Shown: positions 43,069 through 54,259 of the stretch, one piece after another
How the letters are laid out: every line of letters begins with the position of its first letter
Position numbering within the stretch: the stretch's first letter is position 1
From: Plazaster borealis
Taxonomy: Eukaryota > Echinodermata > Asteroidea > Forcipulatida > Labidiasteridae
Direction of reading: 5' to 3'
Assembly (NCBI GenBank): GCA_021014325.1
Contig: CM037472.1
Span: 3,844,001-3,908,000 of the forward strand
DNA length: 64,000 bases
Translations under genes and position numbers: made by a program
Notes under the pieces: generated by a model
The model's database searches: none
Told to the model about the DNA's origin: nothing
The model's input: only the letters and a program-made list of their open reading frames with translations

Positions 43069-44760
43069 GTGTGTCTTTCGCTAGTAGTAGCTGTTTTTTG
43101 GAGTGTTTTTGGAGTGTTTTTGAGATTTCTCTATGGAGAGACGTGTTGCTCGACGATCGTATCGGCCATTAACGGGGTAGCCTGCAACTCCCCGGGTCCG
43201 ATAGTTCCTTTTTCAGAGGTTCAAGCCGGAGGCATCATGTGCGTGCCTCCGGACTCCGACCCCAACCCGGACACGGAAGGGGACACTGGTGTCCCCTTCA
43301 AGGCTAGTGTCCGCCCGACACTTGTGAGTGCCGGGGGCCTTGCAGGTGGGACGGAGGGCTCAAGCGAGTCCTCCACCAAGCTGGCCAGCAAGGGGAAGGT
43401 TCTCATGCCGGACTAGCAGGGATGGGAATGCTTGGCAAACGGCCTTGTTTCAGCCCAGGACCCAGCGTAGCGGCCCCAGGAGTGACTTTGGGTTTCTATC
43501 CCCTCGAACCACCCGGGCTGCTGGCCTCAAGAGGCCCTAAGGCGACGGGGCTTGGATCCCCCTGCACCCTTCTCTGGAAAGAAGAAGAAGAAGAAAACGA
43601 ACACCCGTTCTTCTTCAGGCTCTTCTTTGGGAAAGTCAGGCTTTCCATCTCGGCCTCCCTGGCCGCACTGTCAAGCGGACCTACCACAATACCACCGGGA
43701 CTCGCCCAGAGCCTTCCTGGCATCGGACCTCTGGTAGCGGGAGCCAACCCCTATCCGGACACAGTCCAGGGCTGGCTATGATTAGTTGAGTCTTCCCCAG
43801 ACCCAGAGCTGACCTCCATCTGCCACACCAAGCATCAGCGTGCACCCTTCGGGACAGTAAAACGAGTCTGCAACGACTGGGTCACCATGGTAACCCAACT
43901 ACAGTGTAGTCTCAGATTGAGGAAACCAGGTGAGGAAACACTCGTTAACCCACGATCATGCGATAATGCATGTACGGTTACATGCAACATGTGTACGGAG
44001 GCACCCGACAGTTCATGGGTTACCTCCCGCACCCGCTGCACTCGCACTAGTGAGGATTATGGATGTCTGTCAGAGGACGAGTCTGAGGATACACCGGACG
44101 TGCGCCAACTCTCGGTCTTCGAAACCCAGATACGCCTGGTTCAGCAGGACATGGTCCAGGTGCTCAATCTACCAGCAGAGGAGAGCACACCACCCCCAGC
44201 TCGCCAGTCTTTTAAGTGATGCATGGGTTCGGAGGAGCCCCCCCCCCAGTTCATTCTTCCCAGTCCTACCTCTCGACTCTGTCTGTGCAGATGGCATAAA
44301 GTCCATTGCCGAGGCCACGCCCTGGAAACCTACATCGACACTTGCCAGATCGTACTTCCGGTTTCCTCAACCAGATTTTGAATTTTTGTTTAACGGTACA
44401 ATTTCTGACTCCGTTAAGGACAAGCTGGAGCTGCTACTGCCCCGAGGGGCACCTCATCGACAAGGTCTTTTCCAAGACGGAGGAAGCCCTACGTAATATG
44501 GATGCAGCCTCCTGACACATAATGCGGGGAGCCTCCTTTCTTCTTCTCCTGACAGAACATCTCGTCAGCGGCTGTGAAGAAGACTCGATGATCCCGGCTG
44601 ATATGTTAACAGCAGCCTTCAACTGCTTTGAGGAGGGCTTGCGTGGCCTTCTGGGTCAGTTTGCCCCGTGGCGCATAAGCCGCTTTCCTTGCCCGCAGAC
44701 CTCAACACCCGACAGCCTAGGCGGCCAGGGCGCCAACCTCTCGTTTCACAGGTTGGCGTA
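43069..44760 (+). pseudogene. DIRS element 2 gag-like region, fragmented
   Basis: Gag-like pieces are spread over all three frames. The best anchored are VFSKTEEALRNMDAAS (about 44464-44512) and SFLLLLTEHLVSGCEEDSMI, PADMLTAAFNCFEEGLRGLL (about 44535-44660). The latter aligns with MVPADMMVAALHCLDSGLRS in element 3. TGA at 44513 and several shifts break the frame. The 5' frames (43069, 43422) are Pro/Gly-rich without a recognisable domain. Confidence 0.65.
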
Positions 44761-46205
44761 AGTGACTCCATACAGTTTTCGAGGCCAACTCCCATGGTAC
44801 CTGTAGGGGGCTGCCTGAGACTTTTCCACGGGTCCTGGAAGAGACTTATCCCCGACGAGTGGGTGCTTCTAGCGGTCAGGGAAGGCTACGCTCCCTGGTT
44901 CACAAGACCCCCTGTCAGGCACACTGATCCGCCAGATGCCAGTTCCGACGCTGCGGATAAATGCGAGGCACCTGAGGGGGAGATTCAATCTTGTAAAAGC
45001 TAGCCGTTCGGGAAGTACCATTGGGAACTCTTGGGCTTCATGTCAGTTTTCTGACTACACCCAAAAAGGAAGCCAGCGCCTGGCATCCTATTCTGAATCT
45101 GAAACCATTAAACAGATATATCAGACCCGAAATGTTCCGAATGAACACCCTAAGGGTAGTCCTGGACTCTGTACCGAGATCTTCATGGGCTGCATCCATA
45201 GACTTAAAGGATGCATACCTTCACGTGCCAGTCCGCCTTGATCAATCAAGGTTCCTTCGGTTCCACTACAAGGAGAGGACTTAAGAGTTCACGACCCTCC
45301 TCTTCAGCCTATCAACCTCCCCACAAGTTTTTACGAGGATCGTGAAAACCTTGGGGGCAAGACTTCACAGACAATTAAGAGACCTTCATATACCTTGACG
45401 ACTGGCTCATCATAGGTCACTCAGAAGTGGAGGCATGCAACCTCGACACCTCTGCGGGACTAGCTCTTTCCGTAGGGTTTGTTATCAACAAGGAAAAGTC
45501 ACACCTTGCCCCAACGCAGTTTGCGACTTTTCTTGATCGATTTCCAGAGCGGGATCGCCCGGCCGACAACGGAGCGCCTGTCAAATTTACAACAGTGTGT
45601 CCGCCTCTTTCTACAACAATCAACCCCACCATCAATATAATGGCTATGATTGTTGGGCCTTATGGCCAGTATGGTGGACCTAGTACCCTTTTGCAGGCTC
45701 CATATGCGCCCGCTCCAGCTGCACCCCCTCTCATTTTACTGGCCGAAACTGCATCCGATAAACCATCAGGTCCCTACAGGCCCCCATATTCTCCAACACC
45801 TCCGGTGGTGGTTACTAGAGGAGAACGTGTCCCATGGCCTGTCTTTTGGCAGTCCCAACCCACAATCACAATCACAACGGATGCCTCCCTGACAAGTTGG
45901 GTTCATCACTGCTCCGCTGCCAAGTTGCGGGGACATGGAGGCCGGAGCTCCAATCAGCTCACATCAACCTGCTGGGGATGTGGGTGGTCTTGAACGCCCT
46001 AAAACATTTCAGTCAACTGATCCGGGACGGCCACGGCACATCAGATGTGGCAACACCACTGTCGTTGCCTACATCAACGCCCAGGGAGGCACTCAGTCCC
46101 CCAAACTCTGCCTCCTTGTGTGAAAGCTCAGCAAACCACACCCAGGCAAGTCCAACGATCTCGCCGACGCTCTGTTTCGCAGAAGGATTGTCCCTACAAA
46201 TAGAC
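44761..46205 (+). pseudogene. DIRS element 2 reverse transcriptase-RNase H
   Basis: RT opens with VPVGGCLRLF and RLIPDEWVLLAVREGYAPWF, typical for DIRS. Motif A region SIDLKDAYLHVPV (about 45195-45235) and motif C YLDDW (45391 on) are present, in frames separated by TAA at 45282 and later shifts. RNase H: TTDAS is kept (about 45880), but the Glu position reads NLLGMW (Gly) and the next Asp reads RCGNTT (Gly), so two catalytic residues are lost. LADAL-like LADALF remains near 46165. Confidence 0.85.
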
Positions 46206-47403
46206 ACTCCTCCCGAGCTTTAGAGCTCCTCTTTACACGGGTAGACCGCCCGCACATCGACCTGTTTGCGTCAGCAGCAAATGCCCAACTCCTTGTATGC
46301 TGCTCCCGGGGAACCCGACCTGCTGGCATGGCACACGGATGCATTCTCAATGACATGGTACAGAATGCTGGCATACGCATTCCCGCCAACTTCTGCCGAG
46401 AGTGTTGAAAAAATTAGAGCGCGAAAGCTGCAAAATACTACTCCTAGTGCCTTCTGGCCCCGACAACCCTGGTTCACTGGGCTAGTCAGATTACTAGTCG
46501 GACGCCCTACAGTACTGCCTTAGAGACCTGATATCAGGTTTTCTGCATCCAGCACCAGCGTATCTGCACCTTACTTGTTGGACATTGTCAGGAGATCCCT
46601 GGCAACAGCAGGCCTTTCAAAAGACGCTGCAGCCATTAGTCGGCGGGCGTCGACCAGAGAGATGTACGCTAGCCAACTACTCCATTTTTATAAATGGTGC
46701 AAGGGACAGGCTACTGATCCCACCAGTGCGCATTGAGGAGAAGTTAGGGACTTTCTTGTCTAACTGTTCCACAACACCTCGCCATTGGCACCATCTGCAA
46801 CTACCACTCGGCGATCGCAGAAATCCATGTAGGATCTGTAGACAACTCCATGGTGTCAGACAACCGGGCCCTGTCCCAACTGATCCGGGGCATATGTTCA
46901 ATGAGCGCCCGCAGACCCAGAAGTTAATCCCCTCCTGGAACCTATCCCAGGTTCTACAAGCTTTGAAAAAGGCATACCTTCGAGCCTCTGGGTCAGGTTC
47001 CTTAAATCTGTGTCATCCGTCCCGGAAGATAAACTCCGGTGCCCGGTACAGGCACGTAATTGGTACCTTAGTTGTACAAAACACCTGCGGGGTGAATGCA
47101 ACCAACTTTTCATAACGTAAATTCCCCATACCAATTGGCCTCGAAGGACACAATCGCCTGCTGGATAGTGCAGGCAATTAAGGCAGCCTCGGCAGATGCT
47201 TGGCCTACACCCCCTGAGACGCTAGCCCATGCTCATGAGGTTCGGGCTATATGATAGCGCCATTGGCATTCTTCAATAGTGTCCCAATCAGTGTGCTGGA
47301 AGACGTCAAGCACCTTCACGTCCTGTTACCTGAAGGATATGTCCTCCAACAGGAGGGAAGAGTTGGGAGAGCAGTGCTGACAGTGGCAAAGCCCTCTATT
47401 AGC
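46206..47403 (+). pseudogene. DIRS element 2 tyrosine recombinase with internal deletion
   Basis: Linker words YAFPP and WPRQPWFTGLVRLL are followed by core-binding remnants near 46600-46900 and QKLIPSWNLSQVLQALKKAY. After about 46990 the text jumps to PEDKL-like sequence, so the segment that should carry box I (R-x-S-E-L-H-A-L) is missing. Box II AHEVR (about 47228) and the Tyr in SCYLKD (TAC 47337-47339) remain; two stops follow box II. Confidence 0.82.
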
Positions 47404-47668
47404 TGAAGGGACAGGATGGCCGAGAATCATTAGTTCCGCTGACCTGGGACATGAGTATACCAATTTATTTTTTGACCTAGGTACTTACTCTTTGCCTTTC
47501 GTATTTGTTACCACAGGCCCTTACTCCCGGACTCGGTTTGAGCCCTGCTTCCGTTTCCCATACGCTGGCTCGCACGAGCAAAAAACACAGGAAGCCAGGC
47601 TGACGGCGGCGCCCTATAGGCCTATGCAACAGCATCTCGGGTCCCTCCACCTTCTCCCGGTGTGAGTC

Positions 47669-47781
47669 GATGCATTAGTATTGGCTCTACGGGTAAGCTA
47701 CGGAGCGACTCTACGGAGTGAAGTAGACTTCCCCACCACAGTAGTGTGGTAGGAGTTTACGAACGAATACTTACCTGTAGA
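47669..47781 (+). repeat. internal complementary region, DIRS element 2
   Basis: gatgcattagtattggctct ... ggagtgaagtagac is the reverse complement of the left end (42797 on). ttccccaccacagtagtgtg ... corresponds to the inverted right end. The join within agtagac|ttcccc marks the circle junction. Confidence 0.85.
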
Positions 47782-47839
47782 TCATCCCTCCCTCCTCTTC
47801 ACCACCGGTTGATCCTTTGGAGGTACCTCTGGGTGGCCC

Positions 47840-47980
47840 TCAAGGAAAGAGGACAATAACATGGCGGCATTGTGGGTAGGAACAGAGAGGCGCTGTTGCG
47901 TACATATAAAACTCTTATCGAATTAAACCTGTCGAAAAGGGGAAAATGCATTAATTAGTAGTGGCTCTGTGGTGGGAATT
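47840..47980 (+). repeat. right inverted terminal repeat, DIRS element 2
   Basis: Inverted relative to 42821-42960: ggcgctgttgcgtac, gacaggt-like words, ggaaaatgcattaattagta. It ends gtggtgggaa at 47980, about 35 bases shorter at the extremity than the internal complementary region predicts. Confidence 0.85.
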
Positions 47981-49044
47981 ATTGAAGTTTGTAACCTTTA
48001 CCTAATCCTGTCCTTGTGTTACTTCAGTTAAATTCAAATGATGCCAATAACAAAAAGAGGGGGGAATACATTTATTAACATTAATATGAAAATAAAATCA
48101 ATTACATCAACATTATTCTATCTAGGCCTAAATCTAACAAGTCTATGTTTCCAACTTCAATAAGTATTTATTTGACATGTAAATGTAGGCCTACTAGTTA
48201 CTACCATGAAATGAGTTTTCTGAACTAACTGAAACATTACAAAGCTAAGATTAACAATGATAAACTATAGGCTGTCAACTTGCATGCAAGATGCAACAAA
48301 TAGTTTTCACCAAAGTTAGCCTACAAGTTACAGTAACATGATGTTTATACAGTGAAATAAAACGAAGGGGTAACAGGTGAGGTAATTTATTTTAATTAAT
48401 ATATAATGTAATTTTTAAATTTTATTTGTAATATCAGTGTTATTTTATTTACAATTGTTAGAAAATTTTATTTCTAGGGTGGGTGGTTCTTTTGTGTTCA
48501 AGTCAGGCCTACACCAATAAGAACTTTACGTATAATCAGTGAGGGTATTGCAGGCCTACATGTAGATGAATTTTATGTTTTATTTTATGTGAAACAAGTT
48601 AAATTTTGAAATAAGGCCTAAGGGTACAATAATATCTGCAATTTATGTTGTACATCACTAACAAGTATTCTTTATTAACACCGAGCTGAACATGTTCATG
48701 ATTCTTTCTAATTTATGCACCGCATTGAATCGTATTCATAAATTGATGCTATAATAATAAACAGTCAATAAGAATTGAATAGTTTTAATAAATGAAAACA
48801 TATCGAAAGGGTTACAAAAAAGTGTGAGAAGAGCTATGACTTTCGAGTCCATAAAATCTTGAGAAAGGTGTTTAAAAGAAAAATTATTTTGTTTTTATGA
48901 AGAGGCGCTGCAGAGATTGGACTTTAATATGCATTTTATACGAATCTATTTAGCCGTGCTAAATAGCAGCATCGCTTTTGTAAGGTATCATGTAATACAT
49001 AAAATGTGATAAGGAAAAGAACAAAAAGAACGTTAAATCAGTGT
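47981..49044. other. host spacer between DIRS elements 2 and 3
   Basis: AT-rich, with several taggcctac/aggcctaa words. No genes or repeats recognised. Confidence 0.5.
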
Positions 49045-49210
49045 GTCTACTTCACTCTACTAACCTGTAGAGCGAATACTACATTTGCATCGTTCCCTAT
49101 GCCGGCAGGCAGATAGGTAAGAGTTTTACACACAATGGCGCCCTCAAGTGACCTGTCCCTGACGCCCTGTGACATGCGCACTAGGTTAGCGTCCTCTTTT
49201 TCTCTTAGGG
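49045..49210 (+). repeat. left inverted terminal repeat, DIRS element 3
   Basis: Contains ctgtagagcgaatactac, tgccggcaggcagat, aagagttttacacacaatgg and gcgtcctctttttctcttag. All recur inverted at 53628-53780. Confidence 0.92.
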
Positions 49211-49379
49211 GAAGGCGGAGGTAACGTTTTTGTGTAAAAGCTCCAGATTTTATCTGATTTACAGGCGTTATTTCCTGCTTTGATAAAGCTTCCTAAAAAA
49301 AAATATTATCACCATAATATTGTAGAATTGTGTGTTGTATTGTGTTGTGTTGTGTTGTGGTGTAGTTTTAGAAATGAGT

Positions 49380-50199
49380 AGAAAGTTGGGGAGAAGCAGG
49401 GCCCGTCAGAACTGGAGGGACTCACATCCCTCCGGGACAGCCTGAGCTCTTGAGGGATTGCACCGGTGATGGCTGACGGACCCATTAACCGGGCGAGGCG
49501 GTCCCTCCGTCCCCGGTTAGTGTACTTGGGTCTACCCAACTGAAGGGGAATTGCCCCGGTAAGGCAAGGAACTTGCCCGGTACCGGGGCTGTACCCAAAA
49601 GAGGGCAGGCGGCCAAGCGTGGCTCCGTTACGGAGCTCACCTTGGCCACCCTAGGCCCCTCTTTGGACAGGGTGATGGGGGCAAAGACTTGTACTCTGTA
49701 CTCCAAGCGTATGGAACCCTACTATTTTTCCCTCGTATTTTGCCACCCCCGTTCTGCCGGACTCGGCCACAGACATGCTGGCCGCCGACAGAGGGTCGGC
49801 GTCCTCCAAGCTCCCCTTTGCGGATAAGACCAGTGGGAAGTTGGAGGATGTTACCTGGAAGATGGACTCTTCCGCGCCACTTCCTTTCTCCTGCTCCTAT
49901 CCAAGTATTTGGCGCAGGGGTGCGAGGAAGAAACAATGGTTCCGGCCGACATGATGGTCGCCGCTCTCCACTGCCTCGACAGCGGACTTCGCTCCGTGTT
50001 GGACCAGTTTACGAGAGTAACCCTGGCGACTTCAGCGCGCCGAGCCAATGTTCTCGACGCGCTGTTTTTGCCATCACCAGGTGCGCGTAAGCACCTTGAT
50101 GACCTTCCTTTCACAGGGTCGGATCTGTTTGCAGGAAAATTTCAAGAATCAATGGAGGCTGAGCTAAGTGCCTCAAGACCACCGATAAGATCAACCTAA
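49380..50199 (+). pseudogene. DIRS element 3 gag-like region
   Basis: The best part is the frame at 49909-50199: GCEEETMVPADMMVAALHCL, DSGLRSVLDQF, ANVLDALFLP, matching the corresponding segment in element 2 and DIRS gag C-termini generally. Upstream frames (49573, 49689) cover Gly/Pro-rich text in different phases, so the N-terminal half is frameshifted. Ends TAA at 50197. Confidence 0.7.
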
Positions 50200-50329
50200 A
50201 AAATCCGCAAGCCCCAGCATCCAAAGCTCGGGTAAGAACAGGAAACAGGCGTTGTTTGTCATCCCCCGCAGCCAACTGCAAAAGGCAAAAGTGCTTGTGG
50301 CTGTGCCAGAAACTCCGCCGGCTCACATT

Positions 50330-51823
50330 TTTCGCAGCCCCCCCTCGTACAGCAGCGTGCCCGGTCGGGCCGCAGTTTTTGTGTGCCCGCTCCCCATTAT
50401 ACCGGGGCGTGGCGCAAATGACTTGACTGTCTCTAGGCGACCTCCCGCCGACAGTCCCGTCAGGGGTTCTTGGGGTCCTGGGTTCAGATTACCTCCGACC
50501 GGTGGGTTCTGGAAACGATCAGATGCGGTTTTGCGCTCGAATTTACGAGGACCCCCCGTCGGACATGCTAAGTTGGCAAACGCCAGTACCGTCCGACATG
50601 GCAAGGGTCGCTCTCTGGAGGGGGAGATCAACACTCTCCTCCTAAGCGAGCGGTGCGTATTGTCCCCTGTTCGGGGACTCTTAACCCCCAAGAAGGAGGC
50701 TGGCGTGTGAAACCCCTCAACAGGTTTATACGTCCGAGGTGTTTTCGTATGGAGACACTAAGGACAATCCTGGAGTCAATATCCACCCTGCGTGGGTGGA
50801 CCTATCTTCAAGTACTAATCAGGTCGGAGCACCGCAAATTCCTACGTTTCCAATACAACGATACCCTGTACGAATTTGCGGTGCTCCTGTTTGGACTTTC
50901 CACCTCACCGCGGGTGTTCACCCGAATCGCAAAGACGATCGGGTCGGCGCTGCGGAGGCGAGGCATCATGATTTTTATGTACCTCTAAGATTGGCTGGTC
51001 AAGGGTTGTTCTCGGGAGAAAACGGAAGTGGCACTCCGGCTTACCTGGCGCCTAGCTTCCGACCTTCGTTTCATAATCAACACCGAGAAATCTCGGCCCA
51101 TCCCCTCGCAGGTTCTCACCTTCCTGGGTGCGTCCTTCGACCTTTGCAGGGGCTGGCCCGGCCATCGGAGGACCGCCTGTTGAACCTTCAACAGTGCGTG
51201 TCCCTCTTCCTCCTGGCGGTAGTTGCTCTGGCACTGTCGTGGCTCAGGCTGTTGGGCCTTATGGCCAGCATGGTGGACTTGGTAGAATTTTTCAGGCTGA
51301 GGATGAGACCTATCCAACTTCACCTGCTCTCCTTCTACAGGCCCGTTCGGCACCCAATCCACATTCCGGTGCCTATTACGCCCTAGCTAATCCCCCACCT
51401 TCGCTGTTGGCTATTCGAGGCGACATCACGCAGGGCCGCGCTTTCTACCCGCCCCATCCGTAGCTGACTTTCACAACCGACGTGTCGTTCCACGGCTGGG
51501 GGGCAACCCTTCACCCATAACAAGTGGCGGGTGTATGGGGTCTCGATCACCGATCGTCCCACATCAATGTCCTGGAAATGCTAGCAGTCTCCAATGCAAT
51601 GAAACATTTCCAGACAGACATCAAAGGGCGAGCTGTCCTGGTGAGATGCGACAACACCACAGTGGTGGCGTAGATCACTTACCAGGGGGGCACTCGGTCG
51701 GGCCAACTGTGTGCACTAGTGTGGGACCTTACCCTCTGGTGCATGCACCACGGGATAGCACTGTCAGCAGTCCACATCGTGGGCGAAAAGAACGTCACAG
51801 CAGACGCTCTCTCCAGAGGCTAG
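50330..51823 (+). pseudogene. DIRS element 3 reverse transcriptase-RNase H
   Basis: RT conserved blocks KPLNRFIRPRCFRMETLRTI, KFLRFQYNDTLYEFAVLLFG and LSTSPRVFTRIAKTIGSALR are in one frame (50653-50988). Motif A is damaged: WVDL in one frame is followed by YLQVLIRSEH in another, so bases around KDA are lost. Motif C reads YL-stop-DW (TAA at 50986-50988), putting a stop on the first catalytic Asp. RNase H keeps TTDVS (about 51477), NVLEML (about 51571), RCDNTT (about 51646) and VTADALSRG (ending TAG about 51823), with an extra TAG in between. Confidence 0.88.
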
Positions 51824-53140
51824 ATCGCCCTGACAGAATGGTCCCTGCTTCCACAGGTGGCTTGGTCGCTCTTCCAACTGATCGACTTGCCCCCATGGAC
51901 TTGTTCGCCTCTCTCGCTAACAATCAACTGCCGGTCTACTGCGCAAGGGGCCCCGACCCCAATGTGTGGCAGACCGATGCACTGTGTGGGACGGCTTGCT
52001 GGCCTATGCGTTTCTGCCCATCTCCCTCCTTTTTCGGGTGCTTGCCAAGACCGAGCAGGAGGACTGTCGAATCCTCCTCATAGCTCCATTCTGGCCAGCC
52101 AGCCATTGTTCCCCCCGGCTCGTCAGGCTTATGGTGCACCACCCGGTGATTCTACCAAAGCGGCCAGATCTCCTTTATCAACCGGGCTCGGGGATGATCC
52201 ATCGGGCTCCGGGGGATCTTCACCTGTTGGGTATTGTCACGCGATCCCTCTGCTCAGCAGGCCTTTTACGACGATCTGCAATGATCGCAGCTCATTCACG
52301 TCGAGCCTCAACCAGAAAGGTATACGACAGTCGACTTCGCCATTTCTTCAAATGGTGGAGATGGAAATCCCTCCATCCCTCCAATACTTCTGTAGGAGAG
52401 TTGGGGGATTTCCTTGTATACCTTTTGGACAGCGGCTTCTTGACGGGCACGGTAAAAAAAATTCTGGTCAGCCGTCACCGCAATCCATTTGGGTTTCCCG
52501 GACGGGTCTTCCATCTCGGATAACCGGGCAATCAGCTAACTTGTCAAGGGGATGCTTGTATCTCATCCCCCAGTGCGCGAACTGGTTCCGTCTTGGAACC
52601 TTTTAAGCGTTCTTTCTACTTTGGGGAAGCCCCTTTTTGAACCGATGGATTGTTCAACCCTGTTGCAACTCTCCATCAAGGTTGCTTTTCTCCTGGCCGT
52701 CGCTACATCCCGACAGCACAGTGAGTTGCACTCTCTGTCAGTGGGGGCAGGACACATCCGGTGGGAACCAGGCAGTGTCCGACTGGTCCCTATGGCCGGT
52801 TTTCTTACCAAAAACCAGTCAGAGTCCTTTACGCCTCCTTGTCCCGGATATTAAGTCCTCATCAGAACCAAATGACAAATTTTTGTGCCCGGGCGGCGAT
52901 CCGCTCGGTCCCGGGTGGCTGGCCTATGGCCGATGGTCCTATTCAGGCGCATGAAGTCAGAGGGGTAGCCGCTTCTTGGGCCTTTTTTAAGGGTGTGCCT
53001 CTTACGGACATCACCAAGGCGGCTTGCTGGAAAAACCCTAACATTTCCCTGAGCGCTACTTGAAGGACGTCCTCCAGGCAGACGGCAGGGCAGGACGGGA
53101 GGTTCTGAAGGCGGCCAGTCGAGCCTCCGGCGATCACTAA
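51824..53140 (+). pseudogene. DIRS element 3 tyrosine recombinase
   Basis: Linker VLPKRPDLL-like VILPKRPDLL is followed by the core-binding region SRRASTRKVYDSRLRHFFKW (about 52296-52355) and VGELGDFLVYLLDSG. Box I region is TSRQHSELHSLS (about 52710), box II QAHEVRGVAASW (about 52950) and the nucleophile Tyr is in ERYLKDVL (TAC 53057-53059). Frames change near 52440-52550, 52850 and 53040. The end is ASGDH-stop near 53138. The Arg two before Ser in box I is Gln (cag). Confidence 0.87.
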
Positions 53141-53460
53141 CCAGTGAGTCGAGTTTACCCTTCAGTTGTCTCTCCTCATATCTTTATGTGCATTTGAGAT
53201 TTATGTGACTGACCCATTATGTTTTTACTCCCATAATGGCGATACCCTCCTGACTTCTTGCCACGAGCCTGTGGACCCCTTGGCCACGCTCGTCTACTCC
53301 CATGTCGCTTTGTCTCACTTCTATGGGTAGATTGTTAGCGTAGTCTTCCGCTGTGAAGCCTCCGCTGTGAAGCCGGCTACTTAGCCTTATGGGGTGGATA
53401 TTCGCCCCGGCTGACATTCATTAGGTCTGCATATACCCACCGCCTTCTCGGTGCGAGTCT

Positions 53461-53564
53461 ATGCAAATGTAGTATTCGCTCTACAGGTAAGTAGAGTGAA
53501 GCAGACTCCCACCCCACAGTAGTGTGGGCTGGGTCTACTAATGAATACATACCTGTAGAGACCC
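53461..53564 (+). repeat. internal complementary region, DIRS element 3
   Basis: 53461-53506 is the reverse complement of the left end 49045-49090. 53507-53564 (tcccaccccacagtagtgtg ...) is the reverse complement of the right end 53750-53808. Together they spell the joined ends. Confidence 0.92.
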
Positions 53565-53627
53565 TCCCTCCTTCCCCACTATACTAAAAATTTTGGAGTG
53601 CTTACGTTCTTAACGCTCGAGAAAAAG

Positions 53628-53808
53628 AGGACGCTAACCTAGTGCGCATGTCACAGGGCGTCAGGGACAGGACACTTGAGGGCGCGCCATTGTGTGTAAA
53701 ACTCTTAGCTATCTGCCTGCCGGCACAGGGAACAATGCAAATGTAGTATTCGCTCTACAGGTAAGTATTTGTTAGTAGACCCAGCCCACACTACTGTGGG
53801 GTGGGAGT
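53628..53808 (+). repeat. right inverted terminal repeat, DIRS element 3
   Basis: agaaaaagaggacgctaacc through gcaaatgtagtattcgctct is inverted to 49045-49210. It extends outward by about 50 bases (ttagtagacccagcccacac ...) that the left side lacks, as in element 1. It holds a perfect donor-like word, ctctacaggtaagtat. Confidence 0.92.
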
Positions 53809-54125
53809 TTAAAGGGCGTAATGATCCCACATTTCATAGCAGTGACCAAGGGAAATTACAAATACACATTATGCTGTGAATATTGAAGTATGTAATGGTT
53901 TTATAAATTGAAATATATACACTGTATTTTAAACTTTGAAAAATGGGGGGGCGGGGGTCGAATGAAATATTTTGATATGTTTACAGCATTATAAAGTAGA
54001 AATAGTGTATTTTGTTCATTTTGCGAAGATGCAGATTTTAGTTTTTGCTTAAATACTTGATACTTTTGATAAGGAAGACAAGTAACTCATGTTATGCAAT
54101 TTAATTAGTACTTTTTTAAGGACCA
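53809..54125. other. gene-free stretch
   Basis: AT-rich host sequence. Nothing recognised. Confidence 0.5.
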
Positions 54126-54259
54126 ATAGACCTTATAGAAACAATGGAAAACGCACATGTATGTATGCACAGCGCAGAGGATGGGCCAACGAGCAACTTT
54201 CTTTTGACCTCTAGTTGAGGGCGCTCTAATCAAATGATGTCATGAGCATAAGGTCTATT
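54126..54259. mobile_element. 134-bp MITE
   Basis: Ends aatagaccttat and ataaggtctatt are perfect 12-bp inverted repeats. Interior includes gagggcgctctaatcaaatg. Superfamily not assigned. Confidence 0.7.

Larger units (their letters stand above)
42797..47980 (+). mobile_element. DIRS-type retrotransposon, element 2 (degenerate)
   Basis: A 5.2-kb element with inverted terminal repeats, gag-RT-RNase H-recombinase remnants and an internal complementary region. Ends were set from that region: left gtctacttcactc, right gtggtgggaa. The left end and the internal region match element 3, so the two belong to one family; orientation is the same. Many frameshifts and stops. Confidence 0.9.
49045..53808 (+). 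mobile_element. DIRS-type retrotransposon, element 3 (best preserved ends)
   Basis: A 4.76-kb element. Left end gtctacttcactctac, right end ctgtggggtgggagt. Both ends agree with the internal complementary region, so the limits are precise to about 3 bases. Inverted repeats of ~165 bp and the gag-RT-RNase H-recombinase order define DIRS. Same family and orientation as element 2; 1.06 kb apart. Coding regions are broken throughout. Confidence 0.92.

Noticed and set aside
49321..49370. tgtgttgtgttg run as a promoter element of DIRS element 3
   Set aside because: A plain pentanucleotide-like microsatellite; no support for a regulatory role.
25906..53808. LTR retrotransposons or endogenous retroviruses
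   Set aside because: There are no direct long terminal repeats, primer-binding site, protease, integrase or envelope. Inverted repeats, internal complementary regions and a tyrosine recombinase define DIRS elements instead.
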